Source: Hippasteria phrygiana (lineage: Eukaryota; Echinodermata; Asteroidea; Valvatida; Goniasteridae). Taken from it: a stretch of 64,000 nucleotides of DNA. Shown here piece by piece: positions 52,784 through 64,000 of this stretch (position 1 is the stretch's first letter; each line of letters opens with the position of its first letter). A program made the position numbers and the translations under genes. Location: assembly GCA_037893225.1 (NCBI GenBank), contig JAZGUH010000068.1:186001-250000 (forward strand), given 5' to 3'. The notes beneath the pieces are model-generated. The model saw nothing but the letters and a program-made list of their open reading frames with translations. It was not told where the DNA came from and did no database searches.

Positions 52784-54403
52784 ACAAGTTTTAACTCTAG
52801 GAAGCCGCCGATAATTGCAACATGTAGCGCCAGATCTAAGCTATCCATACATGTCAAAATTACTGTATTTGGTTTATATTTCATGCAATTATGAATGAGT
52901 AAAGCAAGTCATACCCTAGGGAATTTGACAGGCATGGAGCAATAAATAGAAGGTAATATGCACACAGATGTTGGCCGGAAAGAAAATAAACATTGCGAGG
53001 TTTGAATTTTCTCCACAAGTGTTAACTCTAAGAAGCCGCCGATAATTGCAACATGTAGCGCCAGATCTAAGCTATCCATACATGTCAAAATTACTGAATT
53101 TGGTTGATATTTCATGCAATTATGAATGAGTAAAGCAAGTCCATACCCCAGGGAATTTGACATGCATGGAGCAATAAATAGACGGTAACATGTACACAGA
53201 TGTTGGCCGGAAAGAAAATAAACATTGCGAGGTTTGAATTTTCTCCACAAGTTTTAACTCTAGGAAGCCGCCGATAATTGCAACATGTAGCGCCAGATCT
53301 AAGCTATCCATACATGTCAAAATTACTGAATTTGGTTGATATTTCATGCAATTATGAATGAGTAAAGCAAGTCATACCCTAGGGAATTTGACAGGCATGG
53401 AGCAATAAATAGACGGTAATATGTACACAGATGTTGGCCGGAAAGAAAATAAACATTGCGAGGTTTGAATTTTCTCCACAAGTGTTAACTCTAAGAAGCC
53501 GCCGATAATTGCAACATGTAGCGCCAGATCTAAGCTATCCATACATGTCAAAATTACTGAATTTGGTTGATATTTCATGCAATTATGAATGAGTAAAGCA
53601 AGTCCATACCCCAGGGAATTTGACATGCATGGAGCAATAAATAGACGGTAACATGTACACAGATGTTGGCCGGAAAGAAAATAAACATTGCGAGGTTTGA
53701 ATTTTCTCCACAAGTTTTAACTCTAGGAAGCCGCCGATGATTGCAACATGTAGCGCCAGATCTAAGCTATCCATACATGTCAAAATTACTGTATTTGGTT
53801 GATATTTAATGCAATTATGAATGAGTAGAGCAAGTCATACCCCAGGGAATTTGACAGGCATGGAGCAATAAATAGAAGGTAATATGCACACAGATGTTGG
53901 CCGGAAAGAAAATAAACATTGCGAGGTTTGAATTTTCTCCACAAGTTTTAACTCTAGGAAGCCGCCGATAATTGCAACATGTAGCGCCAGATCTAAGCTA
54001 TCCATACATGTCAAAATTACTGAATTTGGTTGATATTTCATGCAATTATGAATGAGTAAAGCAAGTCCATACCCCAGGGAATTTGACATGCATGGAGCAA
54101 TAAATAGACGGTAACATGTACACAGATGTTGGCCGGAAAGAAAATAAACATTGCGAGGTTTGAATTTTCTCCACAAGTTTTAACTCTAGGAAGCCGCCGA
54201 TGATTGCAACATGTAGCGCCAGATCTAAGCTATCCATACATGTCAAAATTACTGTATTTGGTTGATATTTAATGCAATTATGAATGAGTAGAGCAAGTCA
54301 TACCCCAGGGAATTTGACAGGCATGGAGCAATAAATAGAAGGTAATATGCACACAGATGTTGGCCGGAATGAAAATAAACATTGCGAGGTTTGAATTTTC
54401 TCC
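52784..54403. repeat. Seven-unit segment, later copied to the window end
   Basis: The units have the pattern L M L M L M L. Unit 54173 introduces the rare 'ggccggaatgaaa' (t at 54370), which recurs at 56915, 59460 and 63393. The stretch lies inside the 9,023-bp-displaced duplication that begins near 51859. Confidence 0.8.
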
Positions 54404-56948
54404 ACAAGTTTTAACTCTAAGAAGCCGCCGATAATTGCAACATGTAGCGCCAGATCTAAGCTATCCATACATGTCAAAATTACTGAATTTGGTTGATATT
54501 TCATGCAATTATGAATGAGTAAAGCAAGTCATACCCTAGGGAATTTGACAGGCATGGAGCAATAAATAGAAGGTAATATGCACACAGATGTTGGCCGGAA
54601 AGAAAATAAACATTGCGAGGTTTGAATTTTCTCCACAAGTGTTAACTCTAAGAAGCCGCCGATAATTGCAACATGTAGCGCCAGATCTAAGCTATCCATA
54701 CATGTCAAAATTACTGAATTTGGTTGATATTTCATGCAATTATGAATGAGTAAAGCAAGTCCATACCCCAGGGAATTTGACATGCATGGAGCAATAAATA
54801 GACGGTAACATGTACACAGATGTTGGCCGGAAAGAAAATAAACATTGCGAGGTTTGAATTTTCTCCACAAGTTTTAACTCTAGGAAGCCGCCGATGATTG
54901 CAACATGTAGCGCCAGATCTAAGCTATCCATACATGTCAAAATTACTGTATTTGGTTGATATTTAATGCAATTATGAATGAGTAGAGCAAGTCATACCCC
55001 AGGGAATTTGACAGGCATGGAGCAATAAATAGAAGGTAATGTGTACACAGATGTTGGCCGGAAAGAAAATAAACATTGCGAGGTTTGAATTTTCTCCACA
55101 AGTTTTAACTCTAGGAAGCCGCCGATAATTGCAACATGTAGCGCCAGATCTAAGCTATCCATACATGTCAAAATTACTGAATTTGGTTGATATTTCATGC
55201 AATTATGAATGAGTAAAGCAAGTCATACCCTAGGGAATTTGACAGGCATGGAGCAATAAATAGACGGTAATATGTACACAGATGTTGGCCGGAAAGAAAA
55301 TAAACATTGCGAGGTTTGAATTTTCTCCGCAAGTGTTAACTCTAAGAAGCCGCTGATAATTGCAACATGTAGCGCCAGATCTAAGCTATCCATACATGTC
55401 AAAATTACTGAATTTGGTTGATATTTCATGCAATTATGAATGAGTAAAGCAAGTCCATACCCCAGGGAATTTGACATGCATGGAGCAATAAATAGAAGGT
55501 AATATGCACACAGATGTTGGCCGGAAAGAAAATAAACATTGCGAGGTTTGAATTTTCTCCACAAGTTTTAACTCTAGGAAGCCGCCGATAATTGCAACAT
55601 GTAGCGCCAGATCTAAGCTATCCATACATGTCAAAATTACTGAATTTGGTTGATATTTCATGCAATTATGAATGAGTAAAGCAAGTCATACCCTAGGGAA
55701 TTTGACAGGCATGGAGCAATAAATAGACGGTAATATGTACACAGATGTTGGCCGGAAAGAAAATAAACATTGCGAGGTTTGAATTTTCTCCACAAGTTTT
55801 AACTCTAGGAAGCCGCCGATAATTGCAACATGTAGCGCCAGATCTAAGCTATCCATACATGTCAAAATTACTGTATTTGGTTGATATTTAATGCAATTAT
55901 GAATGAGTAGAGCAAGTCATACCCCAGGGAATTTGACAGGCATGGAGCAATAAATAGAAGGTAATATGCACACAGATGTTGGCCGGAAAGAAAATAAACA
56001 TTGCGAGGTTTGAATTTTCTCCACAAGTGTTAACTCTAAGAAGCCGCCGATAATTGCAACATGTAGCGCCAGATCTAAGCTATCCATACATGTCAAAATT
56101 ACTGAATTTGGTTTATATTTCATGCAATTATGAATGAGTAAAGCAAGTCCATACCCCAGGGAATTTGACATGCATGGAGCAATAAATAGACGGTAACATG
56201 TACACAGATGTTGGCCGGAAAGAAAATAAACATTGCGAGGTTTGAATTTTCTCCACAAGTTTTAACTCTAGGAAGCCGCCGATAATTGCAACATGTAGCG
56301 CCAGATCTAAGCTATCCATACATGTCAAAATTACTGAATTTGGTTGATATTTCATGCAATTATGAATGAGTAAAGCAAGTCATACCCTAGGGAATTTGAC
56401 AGGCATGGAGCAATAAATAGACGGTAATATGTACACAGATGTTGGCCGGAAAGAAAATAAACATTGCGAGGTTTGAATTTTCTCCACAAGTTTTAACTCT
56501 AAGAAGCCGCCGATGATTGCAACATGTAGCGCCAGATCTAAGCTATCCATACATGTCAAAATTACTGCATTTGGTTGATATTTCATGCAATTATGAATGA
56601 ATAAAGCAAGTCCATACCCCAGGGAATTTGACATGCATGGAGCAATAAATAGACGGTAACATGTACACAGATGTTGGCCGGAAAGAAAATAAACATTGCG
56701 AGGTTTGAATTTTCTCCACAAGTTTTAACTCTAGGAAGCCGCCGATAATTGCAACATGTAGCGCCAGATCTAAGCTATCCATACATGTCAAAATTACTGT
56801 ATTTGGTTGATATTTAATGCAATTATGAATGAGTAGAGCAAGTCATACCCCAGGGAATTTGACAGGCATGGAGCAATAAATAGAAGGTAATATGCACACA
56901 GATGTTGGCCGGAATGAAAATAAACATTGCGAGGTTTGAATTTTCTCC
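54404..56948. repeat. 11-unit HOR, 2,545 bp, copy 1
   Basis: The pattern is L M L L M L L M L M L, with the C unit at 56486. ggaatgaaa marks 54370 and 56915, exactly 2,545 bp apart. The seventh to ninth units (55792, 56023, 56255) are L M L. In the next copy they are M L L, although the total length is identical. Confidence 0.84.
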
Positions 56949-59493
56949 ACAAGTTTTAACTCTAAGAAGCCGCCGATAATTGCAACATGTAGCGCCAGAT
57001 CTAAGCTATCCATACATGTCAAAATTACTGAATTTGGTTGATATTTCATGCAATTATGAATGAGTAAAGCAAGTCATACCCTAGGGAATTTGACAGGCAT
57101 GGAGCAATAAATAGAAGGTAATATGCACACAGATGTTGGCCGGAAAGAAAATAAACATTGCGAGGTTTGAATTTTCTCCACAAGTGTTAACTCTAAGAAG
57201 CCGCCGATAATTGCAACATGTAGCGCCAGATCTAAGCTATCCATACATGTCAAAATTACTGAATTTGGTTGATATTTCATGCAATTATGAATGAGTAAAG
57301 CAAGTCCATACCCCAGGGAATTTGACATGCATGGAGCAATAAATAGACGGTAACATGTACACAGATGTTGGCCGGAAAGAAAATAAACATTGCGAGGTTT
57401 GAATTTTCTCCACAAGTTTTAACTCTAGGAAGCCGCCGATGATTGCAACATGTAGCGCCAGATCTAAGCTATCCATACATGTCAAAATTACTGTATTTGG
57501 TTGATATTTAATGCAATTATGAATGAGTAGAGCAAGTCATACCCCAGGGAATTTGACAGGCATGGAGCAATAAATAGAAGGTAATGTGTACACAGATGTT
57601 GGCCGGAAAGAAAATAAACATTGCGAGGTTTGAATTTTCTCCACAAGTTTTAACTCTAGGAAGCCGCCGATAATTGCAACATGTAGCGCCAGATCTAAGC
57701 TATCCATACATGTCAAAATTACTGAATTTGGTTGATATTTCATGCAATTATGAATGAGTAAAGCAAGTCATACCCTAGGGAATTTGACAGGCATGGAGCA
57801 ATAAATAGACGGTAATATGTACACAGATGTTGGCCGGAAAGAAAATAAACATTGCGAGGTTTGAATTTTCTCCGCAAGTGTTAACTCTAAGAAGCCGCTG
57901 ATAATTGCAACATGTAGCGCCAGATCTAAGCTATCCATACATGTCAAAATTACTGAATTTGGTTGATATTTCATGCAATTATGAATGAGTAAAGCAAGTC
58001 CATACCCCAGGGAATTTGACATGCATGGAGCAATAAATAGACGGTAACATGTACACAGATGTTGGCCGGAAAGAAAATAAACATTGCGAGGTTTGAATTT
58101 TCTCCACAAGTTTTAACTCTAGGAAGCCGCCGATAATTGCAACATGTAGCGCCAGATCTAAGCTATCCATACATGTCAACATTACTGTATTTGGTTTATA
58201 TTTCATGCAATTATGAATGAGTAAAGCAAGTCATACCCTAGGGAATTTGACAGGCATGGAGCAATAAATAGAAGGTAATATGCACACAGATGTTGGCCGG
58301 AAAGAAAATAAACATTGCGAGGTTTGAATTTTCTCCACAAGTGTTAACTCTAAGAAGCCGCCGATAATTGCAACATGTAGCGCCAGATCTAAGCTATCCA
58401 TACATGTCAAAATTACTGAATTTGGTTGATATTTCATGCAATTATGAATGAGTAAAGCAAGTCCATACCCCAGGGAATTTGACATGCATGGAGCAATAAA
58501 TAGACGGTAACATGTACACAGATGTTGGCCGGAAAGAAAATAAACATTGCGAGGTTTGAATTTTCTCCACAAGTTTTAACTCTAGGAAGCCGCCGATGAT
58601 TGCAACATGTAGCGCCAGATCTAAGCTATCCATACATGTCAAAATTACTGTATTTGGTTGATATTTAATGCAATTATGAATGAGTAGAGCAAGTCATACC
58701 CCAGGGAATTTGACAGGCATGGAGCAATAAATAGAAGGTAATATGCACACAGATGTTGGCCGGAAAGAAAATAAACATTGCGAGGTTTGAATTTTCTCCA
58801 CAAGTTTTAACTCTAGGAAGCCGCCGATAATTGCAACATGTAGCGCCAGATCTAAGCTATCCATACATGTCAAAATTACTGAATTTGGTTGATATTTCAT
58901 GCAATTATGAATGAGTAAAGCAAGTCATACCCCAGGGAATTTGACAGGCATGGAGCAATAAATAGACGGTAATATGTACACAGATGTTGGCCGGAAAGAA
59001 AATAAACATTGCGAGGTTTGAATTTTCTCCACAAGTTTTAACTCTAAGAAGCCGCCGATGATTGCAACATGTAGCGCCAGATCTAAGCTATCCATACATG
59101 TCAAAATTACTGCATTTGGTTGATATTTCATGCAATTATGAATGAATAAAGCAAGTCCATACCCCAGGGAATTTGACATGCATGGAGCAATAAATAGACG
59201 GTAACATGTACACAGATGTTGGCCGGAAAGAAAATAAACATTGCGAGGTTTGAATTTTCTCCACAAGTTTTAACTCTAGGAAGCCGCCGATAATTGCAAC
59301 ATGTAGCGCCAGATCTAAGCTATCCATACATGTCAAAATTACTGTATTTGGTTGATATTTAATGCAATTATGAATGAGTAGAGCAAGTCATACCCCAGGG
59401 AATTTGACAGGCATGGAGCAATAAATAGAAGGTAATATGCACACAGATGTTGGCCGGAATGAAAATAAACATTGCGAGGTTTGAATTTTCTCC
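56949..59493. repeat. 11-unit HOR, 2,545 bp, copy 2 with a different middle
   Basis: The left end matches the previous copy through the gtaatgtgtac unit (57412), and the right end matches through the C unit (59031) to the ggaatgaaa mark at 59460. The middle is different: 57874-59030 contains the ccgctgat unit and a tgtcaacatt unit not present in copy 1. This looks like a replacement of part of the HOR without a change in total length. Confidence 0.82.
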
Positions 59494-60881
59494 ACAAGTT
59501 TTAACTCTAAGAAGCCGCCGATAATTGCAACATGTAGCGCCAGATCTAAGCTATCCATACATGTCAAAATTACTGAATTTGGTTGATATTTCATGCAATT
59601 ATGAATGAGTAAAGCAAGTCATACCCTAGGGAATTTGACAGGCATGGAGCAATAAATAGAAGGTAATATGCACACAGATGTTGGCCGGAAAGAAAATAAA
59701 CATTGCGAGGTTTGAATTTTCTCCACAAGTGTTAACTCTAAGAAGCCGCCGATAATTGCAACATGTAGCGCCAGATCTAAGCTATCCATACATGTCAAAA
59801 TTACTGAATTTGGTTGATATTTCATGCAATTATGAATGAGTAAAGCAAGTCCATACCCCAGGGAATTTGACATGCATGGAGCAATAAATAGAAGGTAATA
59901 TGCACACAGATGTTGGCCGGAAAGAAAATAAACATTGCGAGGTTTGAATTTTCTCCACAAGTTTTAACTCTAGGAAGCCGCCGATAATTGCAACATGTAG
60001 CGCCAGATCTAAGCTATCCATACATGTCAAAATTACTGAATTTGGTTGATATTTCATGCAATTATGAATGAGTAAAGCAAGTCATACCCTAGGGAATTTG
60101 ACAGGCATGGAGCAATAAATAGACGGTAATATGTACACAGATGTTGGCCGGAAAGAAAATAAACATTGCGAGGTTTGAATTTTCTCCACAAGTTTTAACT
60201 CTAGGAAGCCGCCGATAATTGCAACATGTAGCGCCAGATCTAAGCTATCCATACATGTCAAAATTACTGTATTTGGTTGATATTTAATGCAATTATGAAT
60301 GAGTAGAGCAAGTCATACCCCAGGGAATTTGACAGGCATGGAGCAATAAATAGAAGGTAATATGCACACAGATGTTGGCCGGAAAGAAAATAAACATTGC
60401 GAGGTTTGAATTTTCTCCACAAGTGTTAACTCTAAGAAGCCGCCGATAATTGCAACATGTAGCGCCAGATCTAAGCTATCCATACATGTCAAAATTACTG
60501 AATTTGGTTTATATTTCATGCAATTATGAATGAGTAAAGCAAGTCCATACCCCAGGGAATTTGACATGCATGGAGCAATAAATAGACGGTAACATGTACA
60601 CAGATGTTGGCCGGAAAGAAAATAAACATTGCGAGGTTTGAATTTTCTCCACAAGTTTTAACTCTAGGAAGCCGCCGATAATTGCAACATGTAGCGCCAG
60701 ATCTAAGCTATCCATACATGTCAAAATTACTGAATTTGGTTGATATTTCATGCAATTATGAATGAGTAAAGCAAGTCATACCCTAGGGAATTTGACAGGC
60801 ATGGAGCAATAAATAGACGGTAACATGTACACAGATGTTGGCCGGAAAGAAAATAAACATTGCGAGGTTTGAATTTTCTCC
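59494..60881. repeat. Six-unit segment repeating about 55329-56355
   Basis: The units from 59725 to about 60751 match 55329-56355 with a 4,396-bp (19-unit) offset, including the chimeric M unit with 'gacatgcatgg' followed by 'aaggtaatatgc' (59725 against 55329). The left edge differs (ccgccgat here, ccgctgat there). The segment joins the 2,545-bp HOR pair to the terminal duplication. Confidence 0.77.
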
Positions 60882-63800
60882 ACAAGTTTTAACTCTAGGA
60901 AGCCGCCGATGATTGCAACATGTAGCGCCAGATCTAAGCTATCCATACATGTCAAAATTACTGTATTTGGTTGATATTTAATGCAATTATGAATGAGTAG
61001 AGCAAGTCATACCCCAGGGAATTTGACAGGCATGGAGCAATAAATAGAAGGTAATATGCACACAGATGTTGGCCGGAAAGAAAATAAACATTGCGAGGTT
61101 TGAATTTTCTCCGCAAGTTTTAACTCTAAGAAGCCGCCGATAATTGCAACATGTAGCGCCAGATCTAAGCTATCCATACATGTCAAAATTACTGAATTTG
61201 GTTGATATTTCATGCAATTATGAATGAGTAAAGCAAGTCATACCCTAGGGAATTTGACAGGCATGGAGCAATAAATAGAAGGTAATATGCACACAGATGT
61301 TGGCCGGAAAGAAAATAAACATTGCGAGGTTTGAATTTTCTCCACAAGTGTTAACTCTAAGAAGCCGCCGATAATTGCAACATGTAGCGCCAGATCTAAG
61401 CTAACCATACATGTCAAAATTACTGAATTTGGTTGATATTTCATGCAATTATGAATGAGTAAAGCAAGTCCATACCCCAGGGAATTTGACATGCATGGAG
61501 CAATAAATAGACGGTAACATGTACACAGATGTTGGCCGGAAAGAAAATAAACATTGCGAGGTTTGAATTTTCTCCACAAGTTTTAACTCTAGGAAGCCGC
61601 CGATGATTGCAACATGTAGCGCCAGATCTAAGCTATCCATACATGTCAAAATTACTGTATTTGGTTGATATTTAATGCAATTATGAATGAGTAGAGCAAG
61701 TCATACCCCAGGGAATTTGACAGGCATGGAGCAATAAATAGAAGGTAATGTGTACACAGATGTTGGCCGGAAAGAAAATAAACATTGCGAGGTTTGAATT
61801 TTCTCCACAAGTTTTAACTCTAGGAAGCCGCCGATAATTGCAACATGTAGCGCCAGATCTAAGCTATCCATACATGTCAAAATTACTGTATTTGGTTTAT
61901 ATTTCATGCAATTATGAATGAGTAAAGCAAGTCATACCCTAGGGAATTTGACAGGCATGGAGCAATAAATAGAAGGTAATATGCACACAGATGTTGGCCG
62001 GAAAGAAAATAAACATTGCGAGGTTTGAATTTTCTCCACAAGTGTTAACTCTAAGAAGCCGCCGATAATTGCAACATGTAGCGCCAGATCTAAGCTATCC
62101 ATACATGTCAAAATTACTGAATTTGGTTGATATTTCATGCAATTATGAATGAGTAAAGCAAGTCCATACCCCAGGGAATTTGACATGCATGGAGCAATAA
62201 ATAGACGGTAACATGTACACAGATGTTGGCCGGAAAGAAAATAAACATTGCGAGGTTTGAATTTTCTCCACAAGTTTTAACTCTAGGAAGCCGCCGATAA
62301 TTGCAACATGTAGCGCCAGATCTAAGCTATCCATACATGTCAAAATTACTGAATTTGGTTGATATTTCATGCAATTATGAATGAGTAAAGCAAGTCATAC
62401 CCTAGGGAATTTGACAGGCATGGAGCAATAAATAGACGGTAATATGTACACAGATGTTGGCCGGAAAGAAAATAAACATTGCGAGGTTTGAATTTTCTCC
62501 ACAAGTGTTAACTCTAAGAAGCCGCCGATAATTGCAACATGTAGCGCCAGATCTAAGCTATCCATACATGTCAAAATTACTGAATTTGGTTGATATTTCA
62601 TGCAATTATGAATGAGTAAAGCAAGTCCATACCCCAGGGAATTTGACATGCATGGAGCAATAAATAGACGGTAACATGTACACAGATGTTGGCCGGAAAG
62701 AAAATAAACATTGCGAGGTTTGAATTTTCTCCACAAGTTTTAACTCTAGGAAGCCGCCGATGATTGCAACATGTAGCGCCAGATCTAAGCTATCCATACA
62801 TGTCAAAATTACTGTATTTGGTTGATATTTAATGCAATTATGAATGAGTAGAGCAAGTCATACCCCAGGGAATTTGACAGGCATGGAGCAATAAATAGAA
62901 GGTAATATGCACACAGATGTTGGCCGGAAAGAAAATAAACATTGCGAGGTTTGAATTTTCTCCACAAGTTTTAACTCTAGGAAGCCGCCGATAATTGCAA
63001 CATGTAGCGCCAGATCTAAGCTATCCATACATGTCAAAATTACTGAATTTGGTTGATATTTCATGCAATTATGAATGAGTAAAGCAAGTCCATACCCCAG
63101 GGAATTTGACATGCATGGAGCAATAAATAGACGGTAACATGTACACAGATGTTGGCCGGAAAGAAAATAAACATTGCGAGGTTTGAATTTTCTCCACAAG
63201 TTTTAACTCTAGGAAGCCGCCGATGATTGCAACATGTAGCGCCAGATCTAAGCTATCCATACATGTCAAAATTACTGTATTTGGTTGATATTTAATGCAA
63301 TTATGAATGAGTAGAGCAAGTCATACCCCAGGGAATTTGACAGGCATGGAGCAATAAATAGAAGGTAATATGCACACAGATGTTGGCCGGAATGAAAATA
63401 AACATTGCGAGGTTTGAATTTTCTCCACAAGTTTTAACTCTAAGAAGCCGCCGATAATTGCAACATGTAGCGCCAGATCTAAGCTATCCATACATGTCAA
63501 AATTACTGAATTTGGTTGATATTTCATGCAATTATGAATGAGTAAAGCAAGTCATACCCTAGGGAATTTGACAGGCATGGAGCAATAAATAGAAGGTAAT
63601 ATGCACACAGATGTTGGCCGGAAAGAAAATAAACATTGCGAGGTTTGAATTTTCTCCACAAGTGTTAACTCTAAGAAGCCGCCGATAATTGCAACATGTA
63701 GCGCCAGATCTAAGCTATCCATACATGTCAAAATTACTGAATTTGGTTGATATTTCATGCAATTATGAATGAGTAAAGCAAGTCCATACCCCAGGGAATT

Positions 63801-64000
63801 TGACATGCATGGAGCAATAAATAGACGGTAACATGTACACAGATGTTGGCCGGAAAGAAAATAAACATTGCGAGGTTTGAATTTTCTCCACAAGTTTTAA
63901 CTCTAGGAAGCCGCCGATGATTGCAACATGTAGCGCCAGATCTAAGCTATCCATACATGTCAAAATTACTGTATTTGGTTGATATTTAATGCAATTATGA
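60882..64000. repeat. Copy of 51859-54977, displaced by 9,023 bp, runs off the window
   Basis: These thirteen complete units and a partial one match 51859-54977 at every diagnostic site I compared. They share the uncommon 'ctccgcaagttttaac' (61113 against 52090), agctaacc (61404 against 52381), gtaatgtgtac joined to a tgtatttggtttatatt unit (61576-61807), and ggaatgaaa (63393 against 54370). The duplication continues to the last base, so its right end is outside the window. Confidence 0.88.
63890..64000. repeat. Partial terminal unit (111 bp)
   Basis: This is the first 111 bases of a unit of the gttttaactctagg/gatgatt/ttgatatttaatg type, cut by the window edge. It corresponds to 54867-54977 in the duplicated segment. 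The array clearly continues beyond the window. Confidence 0.95.

Larger units (their letters stand above)
1..64000. repeat. Satellite DNA array, 231/232-bp unit, about 276.5 copies
   Basis: The same unit repeats without interruption from the first base to the last, always in one orientation. Successive starts at the 'caagt(t/g)ttaac' motif are 231 or 232 bp apart throughout (1, 232, 464, 695, 926, 1158 ... 63658, 63890). This gives 143 units of 231 bp and 133 of 232 bp. Neighbouring units differ at only about a dozen recurrent sites, so the array is young or actively homogenised. No spacer, transposon, inversion or low-complexity tract was seen. Such arrays in eukaryotes are typically centromeric, pericentromeric or subtelomeric heterochromatin; which one applies here is inference. 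The family is not one I recognise. Confidence 0.98.

Noticed and set aside
126..63963. Many minus-strand open frames of 66-120 codons that look like a repeated protein family
   Set aside because: They are by-products of the satellite. The frames overlap one another and read the same bases in two frames in successive units because of the 231/232 length change. Many begin only at TTG, and they end at the same stop in each unit. Stop-poor sequence of this kind is expected to repeat at every unit. No known domain, no codon-level constraint (variants fall at any codon position) and no gene context were seen.
1..64000. CRISPR array
   Set aside because: The repeat is 231/232 bp with no short repeat/variable spacer alternation, and no cas-like genes are present.
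1..64000. CENP-B box or a known centromere protein-binding motif
   Set aside because: I looked for the TTCG....A..CGGG core of the CENP-B box on both strands of the unit and did not see it. Lack of the box does not exclude a centromere.
1..64000. Polyadenylation signals (aataaa) and TATA-like 'tttatattt' in each unit as evidence of transcription units
   Set aside because: Such motifs are expected by chance in AT-rich sequence and repeat only because the unit repeats. No supporting gene structure was seen.
1..64000. rDNA spacer, 5S rRNA cluster or telomeric repeat
   Set aside because: The unit shows no recognisable 5S or other rRNA sequence and no short telomere-type repeats.
1..64000. Long terminal repeat or transposon insertions inside the array
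   Set aside because: Every unit start follows the previous one by 231 or 232 bp without exception, which leaves no room for an insertion or a target-site duplication.
60882..64000. Treating the 9,023-bp-displaced copy as certainly biological
   Set aside because: The copy is real in the given sequence, but nearly identical satellite blocks are prone to assembly misjoins, so its biological status is left open.

Overview
The whole 64 kb window is one uninterrupted tandem satellite array. I find no gene, RNA gene, transposon, CRISPR array or unique sequence on either strand. The unit is 231 or 232 bp (about 38.5% GC in the one unit I counted by hand). All units lie head to tail in the same orientation. 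With unit starts placed at the recurring 'caagt(t/g)ttaac' motif, I count 276 complete units (1-63889) plus a 111-bp partial unit (63890-64000). An array this long and homogeneous points to a eukaryotic chromosome, most likely centromeric, pericentromeric or other heterochromatin. The species cannot be named from the sequence, and I do not recognise the satellite family.

Units fall into two length classes set by one indel near unit position 129: L (231 bp, 'gcaagtcatacc') and M (232 bp, 'gcaagtccatacc'). The tally is 143 L and 133 M. Linked variants further along the unit (aggcatgg/tgcatgg, aaggtaatatgc/acggtaacatgt) mostly follow the class. L and M units roughly alternate, giving 463-bp dimers, with frequent LL or MM breaks in phase. 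A distinctive M subtype, here called C (actgcattt plus gaataaag), occurs 18 times and works as a phase marker.

Above the dimer lies a mosaic of higher-order repeats (HORs). 232-9261 holds three 11-unit repeats (2,547 bp), one followed by a six-unit insertion. 7872-11118 recurs at 14124-17370 (6,252 bp apart). 19913-24543 is a 13-unit/12-unit mosaic. 24544-29173 is a tandem pair of 10-unit repeats (2,315 bp), with related copies near 40978 and 50932. 31027-37042 carries three 8-unit repeats (1,851 bp), the first with two extra units. About 38663-40514 is a 4-unit pair (926 bp). 43756-48849 is another 11-unit pair (2,547 bp). About 39589-42829 recurs at 49543-52783. 54404-59493 is a 2,545-bp 11-unit pair whose middle units differ. 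51859 onward recurs at 60882 to the window end (9,023 bp apart).

Nothing here works as a gene set. The informative content is the recombination history: unequal exchange at several scales, local homogenisation of private variants, chimeric units, and two interleaved inverted repeats inside the unit. Block limits are approximate to within about one unit, because exchanges fall inside units. Comparisons were made by eye at diagnostic sites, not by full alignment.
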